Source: an uncultured Caryophanales bacterium (GTDB taxonomy: Bacteria; Bacillota_I; Bacilli_A; RF39; UBA660). Taken from it: 34,022 nt of DNA. The first letter of the stretch is position 1. Each line of letters starts with the position of its first letter. The stretch is from the NCBI GenBank assembly GCA_947306705.1, contig CAMZHD010000008.1, positions 1-34,022 on the forward strand. Reading direction: 5' to 3'. Below, piece by piece: positions 8,701 to 17,168 of this stretch. The translations under genes were made by a program, and so were the position numbers. The notes beneath the pieces are model-generated. The model saw only the letters and a list, made by a program, of their open reading frames with translations. It ran no database searches and had not been told where the DNA came from.

Positions 8701-10463
8701 ATATTGAAAATTATTATTTAGATCCTGTTCCTACTATTCAAGGATATGAATTCTTGAGAGTAGAACATGATGGAGAAACACTTGTTGATAATACGAATAC
8801 GATGATTCAGTATATCTATCATTTAAAAACATCTGTTATTACAGTTCATTATGTAGATGAGAGTAGAAATCCTATTGATGAGGATCATATCATTCATAAA
8901 AACTATAATGAAACATACAGTGTTAGTGCGAAGACAATTCCTGGATATACATATCAATCTAGGGATGGAGATGCTGAAAGTGGTACTGTTAGTCAAGATA
9001 CTTATACAATTACTTATATTTATAAAGTTAAGAGTGCAACGATTACTGTTCATCACTATGTAAGTGGAACGACTACAAAAGTATCTCCTGATCAAACACA
9101 AACTAAAAATTATTTTGAATCTTATAGTACTTCTGCAGTCGATACAACATCTCTAGACTATGAATATGATAGTGTAAGTGGAGATGATGCAAATGGTACA
9201 GTTAATAAAGATACGATTGTTGTAACATACTATTATACTGTTAAACATGGTACTTTAAAGGTATATCATTACTTATATGATGGAGGAGAAACAGCGACTG
9301 AAGTTGCTCCTGCTACTACAGAAACAAAAGATTATGGATCTACTTATACAACAAGTTCTTCTGATGTTGCTTTAGTAGATTATGATTTCCATTCTCGTAC
9401 GAATAACTATACTGGAGTATTTAGAGCTCCTTTAGTAGAAGTTAAATACTATTATCAACCAAAGAGTAGTACTATTACTGCTGTTGTTCGTAAAGAAGGA
9501 ACAGAAGCAATTACTTCTGAAACGGAAGAAGTTGCTTATGTAATCTCTTATGAAGGATCTATTAAGTTCTATGAAGGAGATGCTACGATTACGATTGTAG
9601 ATACTCTTCCTAAAGCGATTGATGTAGATCAATCTAACTTGTCTGGTGGAACTTATAATGAAAATGATCATACAATTACATGGACTACTTCTTGGACAGG
9701 AATCAATGTTACTCATGATGCAGCTACTAAGAATATTACAAAGAACATAACGCTTGTTTATGAAGATGTATCTCCACTTGAACGTACTTTGATTAATCAA
9801 GTAAAAGCAACTACAACTACTTCTGAAGATTCTTATGAAACGACAAATCAAGCATCTACTGCGGTTCAAATTAAAGGTGCTGTTATTTCTCATTTCTTGG
9901 AGAAAGGTACAAATGAAGTACTTGCAGAAGACTATCGACATGAAGACTTAGTAGGAGAGAGATATGTTGCTACTCCTGCAGAGATTCCTGGATATGAAGT
10001 TGTTGAAAGACCTGATTCTGAAGAATTTACAATCTCTAAGACAGATCAAGAATTAACTTACTATTATGAAAAGATTCATGTACATATTGAAACAGTTGTT
10101 AATGGTACTGGTGGTAAGATTGAAGGAGACGAAGAGTTCTTATGGGGAGAAGATTCTACGGAAGACAAGATTAAAATTACTGCGGATGAAGGATATGTTA
10201 TTATGGATGTCTTTGTTAATGGTGTACGCCTAGATATTCCTTTAAATCAAACTGAAATGGTATTAGATCCATTTAAAAACATGACTGAGAATAAGCTAAT
10301 TGAAGTTACTTTCCACTATGGATTAATTACAAATCCTGAGACTTCAAATAGTGTTATTTGGAAAGTCATTACAGTACTTTTGATTCCAACGATTGCGACA
10401 ATTGCGGTAAAGAAGCAAGAGACTTTAAAGAGATTTTTCCGTAAGTTAAATTTCAATAAATAA
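5703..10463 (+). CDS. Large cell-surface protein with multiple MucBP-like repeats and a C-terminal hydrophobic/basic tail
   Basis: Start MTTRKKVIVGFSVVFLVLLSFLG with GAGGTGG upstream. About 60-70-aa units (ITVHYVDE..., YDVTSYxRTYxxYxF, GDxLTGTVxKDxYxIxxYYVKK) recur. C-terminus is NPETSNSVIWKVITVLLIPTIATIAVKKQETLKRFFRKLNFNK. Confidence 0.85.
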   Translation: MTTRKKVIVGFSVVFLVLLSFLGVMKWREYLKTSITSDNRIKLERYYYDPAPVFEIDESNAEQVYVNKSVYIDDSESEDRFHITLMSYNPILSMSPFTAATTGGIHFSDDMGQGVEFGALESLVVDGVEDTNFTVNTDESTYYTFANYPNMGVYSSGDNLVWDIPDEYAGHVFALNYYVVPYYIDYWEDAPYVNDFTRAGMIESNYGCSASYILTNPSSYVAINEQKDSLDDNYFWEDYNDYSQVDYSRLSSYDGEGNEVTVELGNRGYLYYYGAFTVTTYYEGLDDPVDEYEEQYYYGENYCGNDEPDFILDDPDAYTLDSIENSNGTENLCGTIDGDDIYITLTYEPGGSGGQKLHYVFYYIEDINILSTVQGEASKNSEVCPPKKTFPGYTYITDIDECYQLEYDYEEFYIELEKQNVTQYTVTTYYYDLNGNQIRTPVVDTYNDGDEYYAIPYPIDDYELDSDSGNIDGIVHGNISVYFYYRYTGGGGSDPETATVQVDYVDENNTPIASSLNTTVDKTSTTCYNPTTIQGYEFVNTTGDAACLTGNKDSYHIIHHYRSTAKTVTVYYYDENNNPVHDSTSSTYAMGATYNVTVLDILNYDYSHHGPNDITGTVTDNIDVYLYYTKKTSVITLNYYFDGYLNAAETVDAYYGDPYDVTSYQRDYPSYSFTRKTGDDLTGTVNKPTYTINFYYVTKTANFSIHYYFDGVNTTNESLTMNYREAYDLTSYQRTYDNYNFDHKSGDDLTGTVNKDNYSVSFYYVKKTATITVHTVFMGENETNETITVNYGDPYDVTSYKKTYTGYSFYNQDGDPLTGTVSKDTYQINLYYQRNSATISIHYFFDGVDTSTETVAVTYGSEYNVLSYMREYPNYRFDHFDGDDLTGTVNKDNYVINLYYVKKTATITIHTIFASESENTETLTVNYGDPYDVTSYKRTYEEYSFYSQEGDPLTGTVSKDNYSITLYYVRRGVNITVSFVDENNHSIRSSEVISVPYHDNIENYYLDPVPTIQGYEFLRVEHDGETLVDNTNTMIQYIYHLKTSVITVHYVDESRNPIDEDHIIHKNYNETYSVSAKTIPGYTYQSRDGDAESGTVSQDTYTITYIYKVKSATITVHHYVSGTTTKVSPDQTQTKNYFESYSTSAVDTTSLDYEYDSVSGDDANGTVNKDTIVVTYYYTVKHGTLKVYHYLYDGGETATEVAPATTETKDYGSTYTTSSSDVALVDYDFHSRTNNYTGVFRAPLVEVKYYYQPKSSTITAVVRKEGTEAITSETEEVAYVISYEGSIKFYEGDATITIVDTLPKAIDVDQSNLSGGTYNENDHTITWTTSWTGINVTHDAATKNITKNITLVYEDVSPLERTLINQVKATTTTSEDSYETTNQASTAVQIKGAVISHFLEKGTNEVLAEDYRHEDLVGERYVATPAEIPGYEVVERPDSEEFTISKTDQELTYYYEKIHVHIETVVNGTGGKIEGDEEFLWGEDSTEDKIKITADEGYVIMDVFVNGVRLDIPLNQTEMVLDPFKNMTENKLIEVTFHYGLITNPETSNSVIWKVITVLLIPTIATIAVKKQETLKRFFRKLNFNK
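7590..9480 (+). repeat. Tandem MucBP-like repeat units (about 200 bp) within the large surface protein
   Basis: 'ggagatccttatgatgtaacaagttat' recurs near 7668, 8077 and 8483. GDxLTGTVxKDxY is repeated in each unit. Confidence 0.85.
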
Positions 10464-10489
10464 AAGAACCAAACCTTGGTTCTTTTTTT
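10464..10489 (+). terminator. Rho-independent terminator
   Basis: AAGAACCA-aacct-TGGTTCTT followed by a T tract. Confidence 0.85.
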
Positions 10490-10495
10490 GTTTAC

Positions 10496-10524
10496 TTGCA
10501 TTTTTAAGGGTTTTGTGTTATAAT
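10496..10524 (+). promoter_or_regulatory. Sigma-A-type promoter for the L,D-transpeptidase
   Basis: TTGCAT (10496-10501), 17-bp spacer, TATAAT (10519-10524). Confidence 0.65.
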
Positions 10525-10555
10525 ATAGCCCTCAGTAAAAAAAGGGGGTTTTTTT

Positions 10556-11803
10556 ATGGGAAGATTAAAAGCAGTGTTATTAGCGAGTATTGTAGGAGCA
10601 GGTGTAATATTTGTTCCTAAATTAATATCGAATGATAAACAGGAAACAGAAATATCAAATGCAGACTATGCGATTTATGCAGCAGCAGATAATGAACAAA
10701 TTGGAGAGATTCATATTGAACCAACTGTATATGACGTATTAAGAGAAGGCGGATATAATCTTTCTGATAATCCAATTTTAGAGAATGCCTTAAAAAAGCA
10801 TAATTTTAGTATCGATGATCGTAATTCTGGTCAAATGACTGTAGATGCAAACTTTAGAAAAGGACCAGGAACGGAATATGATATTATTGAAGAATTAAAA
10901 AGAGATATTCCATTTAAAGTACTTGCTCGTAGTGATAATGGCTGGTATTTAGTAGACTATCAGGGATCTTTAGGTTTTATTAGTGCTGATTATGTAGAAA
11001 CTTATAATCCAGAAGCACTTCAAGAAGATTTAAGTCATATGCCACGTGTGGTACCGGGCGTTCGTGCTTTAACCGATGTTAATATTCGTCGTGAACCAAA
11101 TACTAATAGTGAAATTATCACAGTACTAGACCGTACGCATGCAATTCCAGCGGGTACTCCATCCAGTGATGAATGGATTCCGGTATCTTATCAAGGTCAA
11201 CCAGGTTATGTTTATGGTGGACTAGTAGATGGTCATAAACTTGTTGAACAAACAAGTGTTATTGAAGGGTCTTGGATAGAAAAAGTAGATGTTATCCGTG
11301 ATTGTGCTATCTATAATAAACCACATGGAGAAGTCAGTGGAGCTATTCCTCAATACCAATCAGCTAATGTTTATGGAGAAGTAGATGATTACTACTATGT
11401 TGATTGTGATGGACAACTTGGATATGTTAGAAAAAGAGATTGTTCTAAAACAACTGAAACTTATGCTGTTGTTGATACTAGTATGAGAAAACTATTCTTA
11501 TATTGTGGAAACCAAAAAATAAATTCTGTATATTGTGGAATTGGTAAACCAGAAACTCCAACTCCACTTGGATGTCACTCTGTTCAAGAAAAACTTGAAA
11601 ATACTGTATTAGTAGGGGAAGATTATAGAGTACCTGTTGATTTCTTTATTCGTTTCGTTGGACAATGTGGAATCCATGATGCAGATTGGGTAGTAAATTT
11701 TGGAGTGGAAGTATCTCATGGATGTGTAAATGCTCCTCCAGGAGAAGTTCCTCTTTATTATAAGACACTAAGTGTAGGAGATACTGTTATCGTTCAACCA
11801 TAA
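10556..11803 (+). CDS. SH3-domain L,D-transpeptidase (YkuD family)
   Basis: Three SH3b-like units (NFRKGPGTEYDII..., NIRREPNTNSEII..., a third at AIYNKPHGEVSGAI...). C-terminal YkuD catalytic motif IHDADWVVNFGVEVSHGCVNAP. Confidence 0.9.
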   Translation: MGRLKAVLLASIVGAGVIFVPKLISNDKQETEISNADYAIYAAADNEQIGEIHIEPTVYDVLREGGYNLSDNPILENALKKHNFSIDDRNSGQMTVDANFRKGPGTEYDIIEELKRDIPFKVLARSDNGWYLVDYQGSLGFISADYVETYNPEALQEDLSHMPRVVPGVRALTDVNIRREPNTNSEIITVLDRTHAIPAGTPSSDEWIPVSYQGQPGYVYGGLVDGHKLVEQTSVIEGSWIEKVDVIRDCAIYNKPHGEVSGAIPQYQSANVYGEVDDYYYVDCDGQLGYVRKRDCSKTTETYAVVDTSMRKLFLYCGNQKINSVYCGIGKPETPTPLGCHSVQEKLENTVLVGEDYRVPVDFFIRFVGQCGIHDADWVVNFGVEVSHGCVNAPPGEVPLYYKTLSVGDTVIVQP

Positions 11804-11805
11804 TA

Positions 11806-11830
11806 AAAACTTTCCATTTGGAAAGTTTTT
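11806..11830. terminator. Bidirectional Rho-independent terminator between convergent genes
   Basis: AAAACTTTCC-attt-GGAAAGTTTT: perfect 10-bp stem with A/T tracts on both sides. Confidence 0.88.
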
Positions 11831-12129
11831 TATTGTTTTGATATTTCTATGATTGTTTCCATATCATCATCTTTTGCGAGAATATTTTTATGGGTTTGAT
11901 GACAGGATTCACATTGATAGAGAATCTTGTATGTATCTTTATATTTTTCTAATCCAATTGGTTTTAATAGTCCTCTGCAAGGATTCTCTCGATCTCCTGG
12001 ATTAATATCTACATGTTTGGAATATAAACAATAGGGGCAGTGATCCCTAGAGGTATATCCTAGTGGTTTCACTTCTTTTTTACAGTGTTCACAGATGAAT
12101 CCTTCATCTAATTCATTAAACCTTTTCAT
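11830..12129 (-). CDS. RNHCP-domain zinc-binding protein
   Basis: 99 aa: FICEHCKKEV...TSRDHCPYCLYSKHVDINPGDRENPCRG...YQCESCHQTHKN. The RDHCPxCLxSKHVD and PGDR elements are typical of the RNHCP family. Confidence 0.85.
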   Translation of the reverse strand: MKRFNELDEGFICEHCKKEVKPLGYTSRDHCPYCLYSKHVDINPGDRENPCRGLLKPIGLEKYKDTYKILYQCESCHQTHKNILAKDDDMETIIEISKQ

Positions 12130-12159
12130 AACTTCACCTAGGAATATTATATAATACTT

Positions 12160-12188
12160 TTGACAAATTTGGTATTTTGGTGTATAAT
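12160..12188 (+). promoter_or_regulatory. Strong sigma-A-type promoter
   Basis: TTGACA (12160-12165), 17-bp spacer, TATAAT (12183-12188). Confidence 0.8.
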
Positions 12189-12219
12189 ATAGCCAACTTT
12201 TTTAAAGGGGGATTATTTT

Positions 12220-13236
12220 ATGAATTGGAAAAAGTGGATTGCGACCATTATCTGTATTGGGTTAATTGGATCAGCTGTTCAAAGTTGTAATGAGGCGGTA
12301 CCTCATAGACGTAGAAGGGATGTAAGTCCTACACCTACACCAAAACACGAGGAGTCAATTGATATTCCAGATTATGCTTATGCATTTGTTAATGAAAGCA
12401 TTTATCAAAACTTATTATCTGCTAAAAGTAATTTTGAAGCATTCTTTAAAAATGGAGATACTGCTAGCCAAATTAGAAATCATGGTACAGAATTATCTCA
12501 TAGTAACGCAGAGTATATTCGTAAGAATATGAAAGGTATTTATGATGCTATTTGTGGATACATTACTGCGTTTGATAAGAAAGATGTTAAATCTTGTTGC
12601 AGATATGCAGAATCTTTATATGAAGATTATTATTATGCATTAAGTAGAGAGTATTTATATACTGTTTTAGTAGAACCTAAATTGCCAAGTCAATATAGAG
12701 GTGGATTCTCTTCTGATACTTATGATAATAATGGAAACATTCGTCTTCAAAATGGAAACTTATTATTCGTATTAGGTGGTAGTGATGATATCATTGAACC
12801 TACTTATTATTCGGGAGATTATTTCACAGATATGTATTTTAGAAGTGAATACTTTAGAAATTTACCATCTAATATCATTGATCAATATTCTGTATTTAAG
12901 AATACTGCTTGGACAGATGGTGTATGCTACGTTATGAATGAATCAAAAGTAGAACGTTATATTTCTGGAGAATGGGATGCACTAAGAAGAGAAGCACAAT
13001 CTATGTATGGATGTAATACAAGAGATGTCCGTGTTCTTCCAAATGGAGACGGTACTTATCGATTCGATGATGGAAATAAAAATGGATTACTTACAGGAGA
13101 ACAAAATACTCGTGTTAATCGAATTTATGCATTACAAGATGCTATGGTTGCAGAAAAAGGAAATCCAGGAACTGTTCATGATGATATTAAAGCAATTGCT
13201 GGTAAATATCCTGCATTTGAATATATTCGTTTTTAA
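12220..13236 (+). CDS. Putative lipoprotein, unknown function
   Basis: N-terminus MNWKKWIATIICIGLIGSAVQSC ends in a plausible lipobox Cys, followed by an RRRR/PTPTP linker and an unrecognised domain. Confidence 0.65.
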   Translation: MNWKKWIATIICIGLIGSAVQSCNEAVPHRRRRDVSPTPTPKHEESIDIPDYAYAFVNESIYQNLLSAKSNFEAFFKNGDTASQIRNHGTELSHSNAEYIRKNMKGIYDAICGYITAFDKKDVKSCCRYAESLYEDYYYALSREYLYTVLVEPKLPSQYRGGFSSDTYDNNGNIRLQNGNLLFVLGGSDDIIEPTYYSGDYFTDMYFRSEYFRNLPSNIIDQYSVFKNTAWTDGVCYVMNESKVERYISGEWDALRREAQSMYGCNTRDVRVLPNGDGTYRFDDGNKNGLLTGEQNTRVNRIYALQDAMVAEKGNPGTVHDDIKAIAGKYPAFEYIRF

Positions 13237-13264
13237 AAGAATAGTTTTAAACTATTCTTTTTTT
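13236..13264 (+). terminator. Rho-independent terminator
   Basis: AAAGAATAG...CTATTCTTT followed by T residues. Confidence 0.8.
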
Positions 13265-13298
13265 ATGTTATAATTTTGATATAGTGCGGAGTGATACT

Positions 13299-14021
13299 AT
13301 GGAAATGGAATTAAAAATTCATGATTTTGAAGGACCGCTTGATTTATTACTTCATTTAATTAAAGAATCTAAAATGGATATTATGAATATTGAAATAGAA
13401 GTAATAACTCAACAATATATGGATTTTCTTCATCAACAAGAAAAGATGAATTTAGAGGTTTCTTCTGAATATCTTGTTTTAGCTTCTGAATTAATTGAGA
13501 TTAAATCTAAATTATTACTTCCTAATAATCATTTAGATGAAGAGGAATCAGAAGAAGATCCTAGAGAAGAATTAGTTCATCGTTTATTAGAATATCAAGC
13601 TTATAAAGATATTACGAAGGTATTACAAGAAAAAGAATTGTTAAGAAAAGATATTTATACAAAGATGCCTGAAAATATTTTGAATTATGTTGAAGAGAAT
13701 AAAGAAATTCATTGTGATGTTACTTTAGATGATTTGATTAGTGCTTTTCAAAAGTATTATCAAAGAAAGATGGAAAGTAAACCCTTAAAAACAAAAGTTA
13801 CGATGAATGAGATTACGGTTTCTTCTAGAAGATATGAAATTAAAAGATTATTAAAGGAAAAGAAGAGAATCTCTTTCTTTGATTTATTTCCAGTTGTTTC
13901 TAAGGAGTATATTGTTGCGACTTTTTTAGCAATCTTAGAAATGACTAAAAATCGAGAAATCACCATTACGCAGAATGAAGCGTTTGATGATATTATTTGT
14001 GAGGTGTATAAAGGTGAATAA
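13299..14021 (+). CDS. scpA: Segregation and condensation protein A
   Basis: MEMELKIHDFEGPLDLLLHLIKESKMDIMNIEIEVITQQYMDFL, with C-terminal winged-helix part (RISFFDLFPVVSKEYIVATFLAILEM). Adjacent to scpB. Confidence 0.95.
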   Translation: MEMELKIHDFEGPLDLLLHLIKESKMDIMNIEIEVITQQYMDFLHQQEKMNLEVSSEYLVLASELIEIKSKLLLPNNHLDEEESEEDPREELVHRLLEYQAYKDITKVLQEKELLRKDIYTKMPENILNYVEENKEIHCDVTLDDLISAFQKYYQRKMESKPLKTKVTMNEITVSSRRYEIKRLLKEKKRISFFDLFPVVSKEYIVATFLAILEMTKNREITITQNEAFDDIICEVYKGE

Positions 14022-14583
14022 GGCTGTTTTAGAAGGACTTTTGTTTGTAGTAGGGGAAGACGGATTAACACTTGATCAAATAGAAGATGTTTTAGGAATT
14101 AGTGAAGAAGAGTCTCATGCTTTAATTATGGAATTAAAGAAAGATTACGAAGATGAATCTAGAGGACTTAGAATTGATTTTTTAGGAAATCGTTTTAAAT
14201 TAACTACGAAATTTGAACATAAAGAATATTATCAAAAGTTAATAGAAAATCCTGAGACAAATACTTTATCACAAGCCGCCTTAGAGACTTTAGCAATCAT
14301 TGCGTATAATGAGCCTATTACAAGAGTACAAGTGGATGCAATTCGAGGAGTTGGTTCTACTTCTATTATTCGTAAGTTAGTTGCGAAAGGATTTATTAAA
14401 GAGAGTGGAAGAAGTGATATTCCTGGAAGACCTATTTTATATGAAACAACAAATGAGTTTTTAGATTATTTTGGTTTATCTTCTACTGAAGATTTACCGA
14501 ATATTGATGATATTTTAGAACATGCAGAAGAAGAGGTCGACGAAAATCAAGATTTATATACTTCTCGTTATGAAGAAGAATAA
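14014..14583 (+). CDS. scpB: Segregation and condensation protein B
   Basis: GTG start overlapping the scpA end: VNKAVLEGLLFVVGEDGLTLDQIEDVL...LSQAALETLAIIAYNEPITRVQVDAIRGVGS...GRSDIPGRPILYETTNEFLDYFGL. Confidence 0.95.
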   Translation: MNKAVLEGLLFVVGEDGLTLDQIEDVLGISEEESHALIMELKKDYEDESRGLRIDFLGNRFKLTTKFEHKEYYQKLIENPETNTLSQAALETLAIIAYNEPITRVQVDAIRGVGSTSIIRKLVAKGFIKESGRSDIPGRPILYETTNEFLDYFGLSSTEDLPNIDDILEHAEEEVDENQDLYTSRYEEE

Positions 14584-14591
14584 AAAGTTGT

Positions 14592-14619
14592 TTTACTTTC
14601 AAAAAGAGTATGATATAAT
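14592..14619 (+). promoter_or_regulatory. Promoter of tRNA-Leu
   Basis: TTTACT (14592-14597), 16-bp spacer, TATAAT (14614-14619), 13 nt before the tRNA. Confidence 0.6.
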
Positions 14620-14631
14620 CTAATTGTTACT

Positions 14632-14718
14632 GCTTCCATGGCGGAATTGGTAGACGCGGCAGACTCAAAATCTGCTTCTAGCGATAGAGTTCCGGTTCAA
14701 GTCCGGATGGGAGCACCA
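14632..14718 (+). tRNA. tRNA-Leu (anticodon CAA), CCA encoded
   Basis: Acceptor GCTTCCA/TGGGAGC + ACCA, D-loop GGCGGAATTGGTAGACGC, anticodon arm GCAGA-CTCAAAA-TCTGC, class-II variable arm, T-arm CCGGTTCAAGTCCGG. Confidence 0.95.
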
Positions 14719-14729
14719 ATTAGAGTTTT

Positions 14730-14757
14730 ATAGGCAAGTTTCTTGTCTATTTTTTTT
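14730..14757 (+). terminator. Rho-independent terminator after tRNA-Leu
   Basis: ATAGGCAAG-ttt-CTTGTCTAT (one G-T pair) followed by 7 T. Confidence 0.8.
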
Positions 14758-14795
14758 GCCTATGATATAATTCTTTCTAAGATAAGGAGTTTTGT

Positions 14796-15311
14796 ATGCG
14801 AAAGATCTACTTTGTATTAACCCATTCTGGTTCCTTACTATCAAACGTTGTTCGAACGTATACAAGGAACGAATTTTCTCATGTTTCCATCTCATTAGAT
14901 GAAGAATTAAAAGAGATGTATAGTTTTGGAAGACTACATGCATATAATCCATTTTTAGGGGGATTTGTGCAAGAATCTCCTAAGTTTGGAACCTTCAAAA
15001 GATTTTCTAATACAAATAGTAAGATTTATTCTTTTGAAGTTAGTGAAAAACAATACTATAAAATCTGTAAGATTGTTCGTAAAATGATGAAGGAGAAGAA
15101 ACATTACCGTTTTAACTTTATAGGGTTAATTGCGGTTGCAATGCATTTAAAAATAAAGAGAAATAAATGTTTTTATTGTGCAGAATTTATTAAGTATATT
15201 GTAGATAATTGTGATTTACAAATTAAACTACCTGAACTTGTAAAACCGAATGATTTTGAGAATATTGAGGGTAGTCAAGTTGTCTATTATGGGAAGTTAA
15301 GTGAGTATTAA
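14796..15311 (+). CDS. Permuted NlpC/P60 (YiiX/YebB-like) superfamily protein
   Basis: Early His in FSHVSISLDEEL and later Cys in NKCFYCAEFIKYIVD, the layout of permuted papain-like NlpC/P60 proteins. RBS AAGGAG upstream. Confidence 0.6.
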   Translation: MRKIYFVLTHSGSLLSNVVRTYTRNEFSHVSISLDEELKEMYSFGRLHAYNPFLGGFVQESPKFGTFKRFSNTNSKIYSFEVSEKQYYKICKIVRKMMKEKKHYRFNFIGLIAVAMHLKIKRNKCFYCAEFIKYIVDNCDLQIKLPELVKPNDFENIEGSQVVYYGKLSEY

Positions 15312-15340
15312 AAAAACTATGATTTTTTTTAAAAATTATA

Positions 15341-15378
15341 TTGATTTCACTTTTTTTTAATGATACAATCATATTGTA
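15341..15378 (+). promoter_or_regulatory. Promoter of the SipW/TasA-like cluster with an inverted repeat overlapping the -10
   Basis: TTGATT (15341-15346), 17-bp spacer, TACAAT (15364-15369). TACAAT-cat-ATTGTA dyad at 15364-15378. Confidence 0.6.
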
Positions 15379-15434
15379 CATAGTAGGAAAGGTGGCATTG
15401 CGTACAACATAATATAGAAACAATGGGTGATTGA

Positions 15435-16136
15435 ATGAAAAATGAGGTAGAAGTAAAGGCCCAAAAAATTTACAAGCGAGAATTGACCAAAAAAAGCGCT
15501 AGAATATTATTTTTACTTTTATTGATTTTTGTGTCAATTATTTATTTGGTTTTATATGTTGTTTACCAAGGTGGAAAGTTTACTGTGTCTTTGGACAAGA
15601 ACTTATCCAATCGGAAGAACGTTTTCTTGTCAGAAACCGGAAAATTTTCTGGAAAGACGAGAGAATTAAGCGCTGAGACAATCCATTATATGGATAATAT
15701 TTCCATTAATTGGTTGCCAGAAGACATCGACCAAGAAAAGACTGGATCGCATAATGGTGATAATTATATTGCTTATACGTTCTATGTTGTTAACGCTGGT
15801 AAAGAAGAGGTTCATTACTGGTATGAAATTGGAATTGATGATAGCATTCTGAGTGTGGATGAGGCTATTCGAATTATGGTTATTCGAAATGGTGAAAGAA
15901 CTGTCTATGCAAAGAAAAGTGCAGTAAATGGGGAAGCCGAGGTTGGTACGAAGAAATTTGCTTCTGAAACATTCGCTGTTTTAGAACAAAGAAAGAATTT
16001 CAAACCTAAATCTAAGGATCGATATACTGTCGTTATTTGGATTGAGGGGGATGACCCAGAGTGTAAAAATGATCTCTTGGGTGGAGAAATAAAAATGCAC
16101 ATGGACTTTACTGAAGAACATATTGATAAGAAATAG
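15435..16136 (+). CDS. TasA/camelysin-like exported protein (putative fibre subunit or anchor)
   Basis: Single N-terminal TM. C-terminal YTVVIWIEGDDPECKNDLLGGEIKMHMDF resembles the end of the next gene product (RIYMWIEGQDVDCEDHASGSSLTFNLQF). Confidence 0.6.
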   Translation: MKNEVEVKAQKIYKRELTKKSARILFLLLLIFVSIIYLVLYVVYQGGKFTVSLDKNLSNRKNVFLSETGKFSGKTRELSAETIHYMDNISINWLPEDIDQEKTGSHNGDNYIAYTFYVVNAGKEEVHYWYEIGIDDSILSVDEAIRIMVIRNGERTVYAKKSAVNGEAEVGTKKFASETFAVLEQRKNFKPKSKDRYTVVIWIEGDDPECKNDLLGGEIKMHMDFTEEHIDKK

Positions 16137-16153
16137 AAGAAGGAGTTATAAAT

Positions 16154-17155
16154 ATGGCAAAGAGAGAAAGAAAAAGTAGGAAAAGAAGAAGAGTTCTTCT
16201 TGCAATCATAATGATATTATTTGTTGGTGTTGTACTAACAACTTCAACATATGCATGGTTTACTGCAAATACTACTGTTACAGTAAGCTCAATTGATGTT
16301 AATGTTTCAACATCATCTGGATTACAAATATCAGCAGATGCAAATGATTGGAAAGCAATCTTAACAAACAATGATTTGTTGAATGCAAACTGGACTGGTA
16401 TTCGTAACCAAATTCCAAATGGAGTTGATGAGGTTACAGTTCCAGTATCAACAGTTGGAGATGTTGATGCAGATGGATATATGCAAATGTATCGTGGTAC
16501 TGTTGAGACTGATAATACTACAGGTAGAAATATTTTAACTGCAGTTAAATCATTAGAAACTCAAGGTACTTCAGGAGATTTCATTGCATTCGATGTATTC
16601 TTCTTATCATCAGAAAGACAAATGATTTACTTAACTTCTGAATCAAGTGTAGTATACAGTGGTTCAGCTGATAAAGGTATTCAAAATGCTGCTCGTGTAG
16701 GATTTATTAAAGAAGGTTCTGTAGCTTACGGATCTACTCCTGCTCAAGCATATGCTATTAAAGGTAATGTTTCTAAGATGATTTGGGAACCAAACTATGA
16801 TGTTCATAAAGCATCTGGTGTAGCTAATGCATCAAGTGTTTATGGAGTTACAACTTCTACAACTGGTGGTTCTAAGTTATCTTATAGTGGTGTTAGAGCT
16901 CCAATTAGTATTACAGATAATGTACCATTAAATTCTACAAGTAGTACATGGTTTGGTCCAGTTACTACTGTTGGTTCAGTAGCATCAGGAATTCCAACAA
17001 CTGCATATCTTCAAATGTTTGAAGTTGAAGAAGGAATTACGAAAGTACGTATTTATATGTGGATTGAAGGACAAGACGTTGACTGCGAAGACCATGCTTC
17101 TGGTAGTTCTTTAACATTTAATCTACAATTCAGTATTAATGATAAAGCTGGATAG
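16154..17155 (+). CDS. SipW-dependent TasA/camelysin-like protein (candidate major fibre subunit)
   Basis: MAKRERKSRKRRRVLLAIIMILFVGVVLTTSTYAWFTANTTVTVSSIDVNVS: SipW-type signal followed by a beta-rich domain and C-terminal WIEGQDVDC. Confidence 0.7.
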   Translation: MAKRERKSRKRRRVLLAIIMILFVGVVLTTSTYAWFTANTTVTVSSIDVNVSTSSGLQISADANDWKAILTNNDLLNANWTGIRNQIPNGVDEVTVPVSTVGDVDADGYMQMYRGTVETDNTTGRNILTAVKSLETQGTSGDFIAFDVFFLSSERQMIYLTSESSVVYSGSADKGIQNAARVGFIKEGSVAYGSTPAQAYAIKGNVSKMIWEPNYDVHKASGVANASSVYGVTTSTTGGSKLSYSGVRAPISITDNVPLNSTSSTWFGPVTTVGSVASGIPTTAYLQMFEVEEGITKVRIYMWIEGQDVDCEDHASGSSLTFNLQFSINDKAG

Positions 17156-17168
17156 AATGATGACTTTT

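Noticed and set aside
8823-9101. Minus-strand ORFs inside the large surface-protein genes (e.g. 8823-9101, 9432-9941, 22893-23138, 24486-24704, 25575-25883, 27156-27359, 27726-27959)
   Set aside because: Low-complexity, Ser/Ile/Arg/Asn/Cys-rich antisense translations of repeat coding DNA with no recognisable domain.
14632-14718. tRNA-Leu as a possible mobile-element insertion site
   Set aside because: No integrase gene, direct repeat of the tRNA 3' end or other mobile-element hallmark was seen in the window.
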